Shown in pieces: positions 7,037 to 11,461 of a DNA stretch of 11,461 nt (the first letter of the stretch is position 1; each line of letters begins with the position of its first letter). The notes under the pieces are model-generated. The model ran no database searches, had not been told where the DNA came from, and saw nothing but the letters and a program-made list of their open reading frames with translations. The stretch comes from DYIB01 sp049320945. GTDB taxonomy: Bacteria > Pseudomonadota > Gammaproteobacteria > Burkholderiales > Rhodocyclaceae. The DNA is taken from positions 1-11,461 of the forward strand of contig JBMOQT010000101.1 in the NCBI GenBank assembly GCA_049320945.1, read 5' to 3'. The position numbers and the translations under genes are program-made.

Positions 7037-7776
7037 ACGGTCAGCCATGCCTTGTCCAGGCTCAGGGTATAGACGACGAAGGTCAGCCGCGCCCGGGGAT
7101 ACTCCTCCACCGTCAGCTTGACCGAGCTCCACAACATACGCTGGGGCATGTGCTCCAGCTCCGCCAGGTAGGCCAGCAGCTCGCCATAGCCGCCGGTGAC
7201 GGTGACTTCGACGCCATGCTTGAACAGCAATCCGTCATAGGCCGCCAGAACCTTCTCCGGGTCCTGCTGCGCGCCGTTGTCGCCCCCGTGGGCCTGGGCC
7301 GGCAGCGCGAGGCTCGTGCCCGGTTCCTTCGTCGCGGCGCCGTCCTTGCTCTGCAGCAGGCCGGTGGCCGGCAGGTTGCGCAGGGATACCAGCTCCAGGG
7401 CGTGGTTGCGCCTGAGCATTTCTTCCAGCAGGGCCGCCATCCGCTGCGGCGGCACCAGGGTGGTCTCCATGCGCCGCAGGCGCTCGTCGATCTCCGCGAT
7501 GTGGCGCCTGGCCACTTCCAGCTGACGGCGGTTGGCGACATCCGGGTCCCTGGCCTGCTCCTGGATCGTCTTCAGTTGCGCGCGCAGATTGCCCAGCTCC
7601 GCCTGGTGCTGGTCGATCTGACGCTGGGCGGCGCCCTGCCGTGCCAGCGCCGGCTCCAGGGTGATCACATAGGCGCTGACGACGATCAGCGCCAGCACGG
7701 CGACCAGGACCATTGCCCGCTCGCGCCGGGTAAGGGCGTCGTAACGGCCGGCGTAGCGCTGCCAGAGCTGCTTCAC
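7033..7776 (-). CDS. mshJ: MSHA biogenesis protein MshJ (PilO/GspM-like)
   Basis: MshJ is a bitopic inner-membrane protein of the pilus alignment platform, expected to pair with the PilN-like MshI2. The 247-residue product has a short cytoplasmic N-terminus with aromatic and basic residues (MKQLWQRYAGRYDALTRRER), one membrane helix at about 21-40 and a long coiled coil at about 42-125. A Gly/Ala-rich spacer lies at about 143-172. A C-terminal ferredoxin-like domain at about 176-244 includes LFKHGVEVTVTGGYGELLAY and EHMPQRMLWSSVKLTVEEYP, which is typical of MshJ. Both ends overlap their neighbours by ATGA (7776-7773 with mshI2 and 7036-7033 with mshK), so the start at 7776 is secure and translation of the three genes is probably coupled. 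Confidence 0.9.
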   Translation of the reverse strand: MKQLWQRYAGRYDALTRRERAMVLVAVLALIVVSAYVITLEPALARQGAAQRQIDQHQAELGNLRAQLKTIQEQARDPDVANRRQLEVARRHIAEIDERLRRMETTLVPPQRMAALLEEMLRRNHALELVSLRNLPATGLLQSKDGAATKEPGTSLALPAQAHGGDNGAQQDPEKVLAAYDGLLFKHGVEVTVTGGYGELLAYLAELEHMPQRMLWSSVKLTVEEYPRARLTFVVYTLSLDKAWLTV

Positions 7777-8426
7777 TGGCGCCCTCCGCTGTCCGCTGCC
7801 GCGGCTTTGGAACTGAGCCTGAATTCCACGTGGGGCGGCAGCGCCTCCGCCGCGGCTGAAGCCTTGACCGAAGCCTCGCGCACGGCACGCACATCGAGGG
7901 CGGCGAAGCTCCTGCCGCTGAAAACCCCCTCGCCGTTCAAGCGGCGCAGGTAGGCGGGCAGCATCTTGGCGTCGACGGCCTTGCCGGTAATCTCCATGTC
8001 ATTGCCGCCGGCGGCGAGGGTGAAGCCGGTCAGCCACAAACCATCGGTGGTCTGGCGCGCGAACGCACGCAGATGCTCGGCGAAGCCTTCGGTGCGTCCC
8101 ACCTTGCCACCCTCCAGCATCTTGACCAACTCCTGGCGCACCTTGAGGGCGGTGTCGGCCTTGGCCAGCTCCAGCGCCAGCCGGGGATCGGGCTTGCGCT
8201 CGGACACGGCCTTGGTCAGCGCCGCCAGTTTTTCCTGTTCCTGCTTCACCTGGGCGGCCATGCGCGAGGACTCGGCTTCCAGTCCGGCGGCACGGCGGCC
8301 GCTCCACGCCGCCGCCCCGCTCACCAGCACCAGTGCCGCGCCCGCCGCCAGCGCCAGAGTGCGCGCGCTGAGCGGGTCACGCCGCCGGCGCAGCGCGGGG
8401 TTGACCAGGTTGATGTACTGGCTCAT
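7773..8426 (-). CDS. mshI2: PilN-like MSHA biogenesis protein (MshI2)
   Basis: This is the PilN-type component of the platform. Its short cytoplasmic segment should dock on MshI (PilM-like), and its periplasmic part should pair with MshJ. The 217-residue product begins MSQYINLVNPALRRRRDPLS; INLVNP at 5-10 corresponds to the INL(L/V)P/N docking motif of PilN proteins. One membrane helix lies at about 22-41, a coiled coil at about 47-105, and a PilN-like alpha/beta domain at about 112-205 with GLWLTGFTLAAGGNDMEITG at 129-148. The frame extends 16 codons further upstream, but ATG 8426 makes an ATGA overlap with the mshI stop and gives the canonical N-terminus, so I use it. The C-terminal tail is low-complexity Ala/Ser. 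Confidence 0.85.
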   Translation of the reverse strand: MSQYINLVNPALRRRRDPLSARTLALAAGAALVLVSGAAAWSGRRAAGLEAESSRMAAQVKQEQEKLAALTKAVSERKPDPRLALELAKADTALKVRQELVKMLEGGKVGRTEGFAEHLRAFARQTTDGLWLTGFTLAAGGNDMEITGKAVDAKMLPAYLRRLNGEGVFSGRSFAALDVRAVREASVKASAAAEALPPHVEFRLSSKAAAADSGGRQ

Positions 8427-9361
8427 GCGCGCGCCTCCTGGGGCCGCAGGGCCGCACCGAGTGCCAGCAGCCACTGGGACTGGCGCAGCGGCAGGTTGAG
8501 GTCCGGCACCGCCGTGCAGCCCATGCCTTCGCCGAGCTTCAACTCTTCCACGGGCACATAGAGGTTGGCTGCCAGGAACGCCAATGCCTCTGACATGTCG
8601 GGCAGCGGCGCCACGAGCAGCCTGGCGAGCGGAATATGGCTGTACTGGCGGTCGAAATGATCGAGGGAGCGTTGCAGCTCCAGGGCGATGCGGTCGAGCA
8701 GCTGGCTACGCCGCTCGCCGTCCGCCTGGGCCAGTTGTTCCTGGGTAATTTCGATACGCCGCGAAGCGTAGAGCTCGCCCCGGTAGGTGAAGGTGAGCAA
8801 GCCGCCCTGCTCGTCGAAATTGAGCAGCGCCAGGCCGCGGTTGTCCGGCTCGAACAGGGCGGCGATGTTGCGCTGGGCCGTTTCCGGCACGTCAATGGCG
8901 TCCAGGGGCACGCCCGCCTCGTCGAACAAGGCCATGCGCGGGCCGATCACGGCATTGCTGGCCACCACGGCGAACAGGGACTTGGGCCGCCCCGGCGGCG
9001 CGCCGTCCAGAGGAATGTCGAGCACGTCCAGAGTGGCCGATTGCACGGGATAATCGATCATGTCCTTGATGCGCCAGCGCACCGCGTTGCGCAGTTCCTC
9101 GGCGGGCACGTTGGGCGCATCGACGCTGAGCATCTGGTACTCGCCCGGCGCGAGCAGCGTCACGCACCGGTAACTGCCCAGCTTCCACTCCTTGCGCAGG
9201 CGTGCCAGCGCCTCCTCCGCAGCCCCCTCCTTGCGGAAAGAAGCGAGGGATGCCACCTCGGGCCGCCCGGAAGGGGAGGGACGTACATGGGCGAGATCGA
9301 TCCGGTCGGATCGAAGGTTCACCACCATCCAGCCCGGTTTGTCTTTCGCCCTGAGAAAAAT
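8423..9361 (-). CDS. mshI: MSHA biogenesis protein MshI (PilM-like), probable AUU start
   Basis: MshI is the PilM-like cytoplasmic protein at the base of the MSHA platform. The diagnostic segment LSVDAPNVPAEELRNAVRWR, continuing IKDMIDYPVQSATLDVLDIP, is typical of MshI. No Walker A loop is present, consistent with an actin-like or degenerate PilM fold. The first ATG is at 9328 and would give 301 residues but has no good ribosome-binding site. Reading further upstream in frame gives FLRAKDKPGW, the kind of (M)..RxKxxPGW opening seen in this family, up to an ATT at 9361-9359. A perfect AGGAGG (9375-9370) stands 8 nt before this ATT, and an in-frame TAG lies just beyond it (9376-9374). No ATG, GTG, TTG or CTG occurs between that TAG and ATG 9328. 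I therefore propose initiation at AUU (312 residues); a base error or mutation from ATG is the alternative. The stop overlaps mshI2 by ATGA. Confidence 0.88.
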   Translation of the reverse strand: MFLRAKDKPGWMVVNLRSDRIDLAHVRPSPSGRPEVASLASFRKEGAAEEALARLRKEWKLGSYRCVTLLAPGEYQMLSVDAPNVPAEELRNAVRWRIKDMIDYPVQSATLDVLDIPLDGAPPGRPKSLFAVVASNAVIGPRMALFDEAGVPLDAIDVPETAQRNIAALFEPDNRGLALLNFDEQGGLLTFTYRGELYASRRIEITQEQLAQADGERRSQLLDRIALELQRSLDHFDRQYSHIPLARLLVAPLPDMSEALAFLAANLYVPVEELKLGEGMGCTAVPDLNLPLRQSQWLLALGAALRPQEARA

Positions 9362-9369
9362 CGCCCTCT

Positions 9370-9375
9370 CCTCCT
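9370..9375 (-). promoter_or_regulatory. Consensus ribosome-binding site that decides the mshI start
   Basis: AGGAGG on the minus strand is a full match to the anti-Shine-Dalgarno core. It is 8 nt from the ATT at 9361-9359 but 41 nt from the first ATG at 9328. The spacing supports initiation at the ATT, and this is the strongest ribosome-binding site I see in the window. Confidence 0.75.
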
Positions 9376-9440
9376 ATAAATCACTTTATATTGCAAGGAT
9401 AACACATTATTTGTATTGAAAATTTTAAATATTTCACACT
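9376..9440 (-). promoter_or_regulatory. AT-rich intergenic region, likely promoter of the mshI-N operon
   Basis: The stretch between the mshQ-like stop (9443-9441) and the mshI ribosome-binding site is about 80% A/T, in sharp contrast to the GC-rich coding sequence around it. It contains -10-like hexamers on the minus strand, AATAAT (9411-9406) and TATAAA (9390-9385), each five of six against TATAAT. Neither has a convincing TTGACA partner at 16-18 bp. The upstream AAATATTTAAAATTTT part could serve as an UP element or a bending site. I find no GC-rich hairpin that would terminate mshQ transcription here, so read-through is also possible. Confidence 0.4.
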
Positions 9441-11461
9441 CTAGAAATTCTCCCGGAAATGGATGATCTGCGCCGCCCCCTTGTAAAAACCGAAAGTAGC
9501 GGGAGCCCACGGGTTGTCATCCCAAAGATCTGGTGTCGGGTCCGGGACGCCCGGCAGCTGCGGCCAGCGGCCGGCGAGATAGCCCATTCCGGCGCCCGCG
9601 AGATCGGCAGTGACATTGGCAGACCCGTCATTGCCAGCTCCCGGGGCGGACAGGCGCAGCGTCGCCTTGCCGGCGGTGAAGGCGAGGTTGCCGGAAACAA
9701 TGCTGGTCTCCCCCGGATTCAGATTCTTGGCCCAGTCGCGCAGAGACAGGCGCGCGGAGGGAACGCTGGTGCAGCTATCGTCGCCGTTGGGCACGAAGCC
9801 GCTGCCGGTCCAGCGCAAGACCTCCGCCGGCATGGCCAAGGGCAGCCGCTCCGATCCCAGCGCCGGCAACAGCCGGAGCTGGCCAAAATAAAGCGTGGTG
9901 ACGGCCAGTGCCTTGTGGTCCGCGCCGCCGGCGTTGTCCGTATCGAGATCGTAGGTCAGGATGCGCACCCCGTCGCTGTCCACCGGAGCGATGCCGATGG
10001 TGGCATTGGCAAAGGGCCCATCGGGAGTCACCCGGTTGTTGCCCGGTCCGTTCAGGCTGGAAACGGTGACCGTTCCCGAGAGGGTGACCTCGCCGGCGTT
10101 GGCCGTCCCCATGGCCGGCCAGGACACGGGCGAGAAGCTGGAGGCCCAGATGCGGCTGGACAGCGTGGTGAAGGGGGCCGTGTTCACTGCACCGAATGCG
10201 AGCGAAGAGCCGCTCGCATCGAGCGTCAGCTTGGCCAGGCTGTCCGCATAGTTGCGCGTGACCGCCCCCGTGCCGTTGTGCGCCGAGAGCTTGAATTGCA
10301 GGCCAATACCTTCATCGAGATAAGAGAAGATGGAAGGCACCCCGCAGGTGGCGGCGGCGGCCTGGCGGTTGATGAGGGCCACATTGCTGACACGGAACTC
10401 GTTGGGAATGAAGCGGCCGAAGGCCGCTGTCGTGGCGACGAGGCCGAAATTGCAGCCGTACTTGCCGTTCACCCTGGTGTTGCTGTAGCTGTCGGCAACG
10501 CAGTCGCCCATGGTGCTGACGCTGTCGACCCCGGTCCAGGTGGCCGCCTTCAGCGTGTCGCACTGGGCCTGGGTGAGGCCGCTGCACTCGGTCCACGCGT
10601 GCACGCCGTCATACACCCCCCGCAACGAGGTGGTATCCGACGCCGGGTTGTAACCGCGCAGCTGGAAGGCGCCGACCTCGCTATAGGTGAAGGTCGAGCC
10701 GGTGGCCGTCGCATCGGGCGTACCGGAGGTCGCCGCCCCGAAGGTGGCGGGCGCGATGGAGCCGGCCACCGTGGCCGGGGCGACCGGTTGAACGGCGGTG
10801 TTTTCGATCTTGAGCACGCCGTTATAGCCGTTGGCATTGCCCGCCACGCCGGACACCGTGGCGGTCAGGGAGAAAGCGTCAGCCGCCGCCTTGAACACGG
10901 GCGTGCCGGATGTGCTGCCGTTAGTGGCATCGGTGGAGATCACCGCCGAGATCTGGGTGGGACGCACCGAGAAGGCATCGGTGGAACAGGCTGTCACCGT
11001 GCCGTCGCTGATTATGGCCGCCAGCTTGCGATAGGCCGAGTTGAGAATGAAATTGGCCGACTGCTTCTGGCCGGAATCGCTGGGGACGAAGGTCAGGGTC
11101 TGGCTGCCGCCCGGCACTGCCGGCTTGGCGCGGCAGGCGGCGCTGCAATAGTTCGGCTGGCTGTTGTCGAGCACGCACGCGTTGTCGCTGTTGTCCACCA
11201 GCTTGACGGTCACGCTCTTGCTGCCGGAGACCACGTAGGCCGTCTGGATCTGGTTGTTGGCGAGCGCCGCGACGTTGAGCTTGAACGGCACGCCCATCAG
11301 CTTCATGTAGATGTGGCCCGTCAGGTAGTTCTGCACCGACACCGAGGGCGGATTGCCGTAGGCTTCGTCGATGGCATTGAAACCGCTGGCGGTGCCGCCG
11401 CTGGGCGGATAGACTGTTTGTGCGCAAATGCGCAGGGCGCCGATTTCGTGGATGTTGGTCG
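9441..11461 (-). CDS. mshQ: MshQ-like surface protein with DUF6701 domain (partial; N-terminus beyond the right edge)
   Basis: The frame is open to the right edge, so 672 C-terminal residues are visible and the true start lies outside; the GTG at 11342 is internal. The region matches DUF6701/MshQ-type proteins: TYSEVGAFQLRGYNP near 259-273, the family motif FGRFIPNEFRV at about 347-357 (10389-10421), RLPLAMPAEVLRWTGSGFVP near 538-557 with DSC just after, and the closing ATFGFYKG...IIHFRE at the C-terminus. The visible part has no membrane segment. It is rich in Ser, Thr, Gly and Ala and predicted beta strands, and carries 11 cysteines that probably form disulfides outside the cytoplasm. MshQ is encoded with the minor pilins in MSHA loci; its function is not settled, and a tip adhesin or pilus-surface protein is an inference. 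A signal peptide and a lectin-like domain would be expected in the missing N-terminus. Confidence 0.85.
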   Translation of the reverse strand, partial: TNIHEIGALRICAQTVYPPSGGTASGFNAIDEAYGNPPSVSVQNYLTGHIYMKLMGVPFKLNVAALANNQIQTAYVVSGSKSVTVKLVDNSDNACVLDNSQPNYCSAACRAKPAVPGGSQTLTFVPSDSGQKQSANFILNSAYRKLAAIISDGTVTACSTDAFSVRPTQISAVISTDATNGSTSGTPVFKAAADAFSLTATVSGVAGNANGYNGVLKIENTAVQPVAPATVAGSIAPATFGAATSGTPDATATGSTFTYSEVGAFQLRGYNPASDTTSLRGVYDGVHAWTECSGLTQAQCDTLKAATWTGVDSVSTMGDCVADSYSNTRVNGKYGCNFGLVATTAAFGRFIPNEFRVSNVALINRQAAAATCGVPSIFSYLDEGIGLQFKLSAHNGTGAVTRNYADSLAKLTLDASGSSLAFGAVNTAPFTTLSSRIWASSFSPVSWPAMGTANAGEVTLSGTVTVSSLNGPGNNRVTPDGPFANATIGIAPVDSDGVRILTYDLDTDNAGGADHKALAVTTLYFGQLRLLPALGSERLPLAMPAEVLRWTGSGFVPNGDDSCTSVPSARLSLRDWAKNLNPGETSIVSGNLAFTAGKATLRLSAPGAGNDGSANVTADLAGAGMGYLAGRWPQLPGVPDPTPDLWDDNPWAPATFGFYKGAAQIIHFRENF

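Noticed and set aside
7037..7132. A 32-residue upstream extension of MshK
   Set aside because: It would bury the signal peptide inside the protein. ATG 7036 forms an ATGA overlap with mshJ, like the other junctions.
9376..9440. A sigma-54 promoter around the TTGCA upstream of mshI
   Set aside because: No GG pair occurs at the required distance before the GC, so the -24 element is missing.
1..11461. CRISPR arrays, tRNA or rRNA genes, insertion sequences, toxin-antitoxin or defence genes
   Set aside because: No regular direct repeats, transposase motifs, terminal inverted repeats or RNA-gene signatures were seen. Apart from the gap and the AT-rich spacer, coding sequence of recognised families fills the window.

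Overview
The window is high-GC bacterial chromosome that reads like a betaproteobacterium (Rhodocyclales or a relative). The basis is the overall protein character, the full set of MSHA-type pilus genes and the bioB-bioC-comF arrangement. This placement is an inference, since no rRNA or other marker gene is present. The sequence is a draft scaffold: positions 3909-4008 are exactly 100 Ns, the usual placeholder for a gap of unknown length.

Left part (1-2041, minus strand): a small biotin operon transcribed right to left. It holds bioB (biotin synthase), then bioC (malonyl-ACP O-methyltransferase), then a short basic ORF of unknown function that overlaps bioC by ATGA and runs off the left edge. 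BioC opens the synthesis of the pimeloyl chain and BioB closes the biotin ring system, so the two ends of the pathway are paired here. A TTGACA-N18-GATGAT promoter lies upstream of bioB and overlaps the start of the divergent gene comF.

Middle (2035-2748, plus strand): comF, a zinc-finger/phosphoribosyltransferase-fold protein linked to DNA uptake. It runs head-on into the last pilus gene with only 7 bp between the stop codons.

Right part (2756-11461, minus strand): a MSHA (mannose-sensitive haemagglutinin) type IV pilus locus. Reading right to left it holds the C-terminal 672 residues of a MshQ-like DUF6701 surface protein, an AT-rich gap of about 80 bp, then mshI, mshI2 (pilN-like), mshJ, mshK, mshL, mshM and mshN. 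These encode the cytoplasmic/inner-membrane alignment platform (I, I2, J, K), the outer-membrane secretin (L), an ExeA-like AAA+ ATPase (M) and a TPR protein (N). Genes I to L are linked by four successive ATGA stop/start overlaps. The motor genes mshE and mshG and the pilin genes are not in the window. The order is shifted compared with the classical Vibrio locus, because mshQ lies just upstream of mshI and nothing follows mshN.

Most notable details: mshI appears to start at a non-canonical AUU codon placed 8 nt after a perfect AGGAGG. The assembly gap sits exactly on the mshN start codon, with near-identical sequence on both sides. The bioB -35 hexamer shares bases with the comF start codon. 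I found no clearly novel defence, mobile or RNA system. This is mostly core metabolism and a known pilus family.
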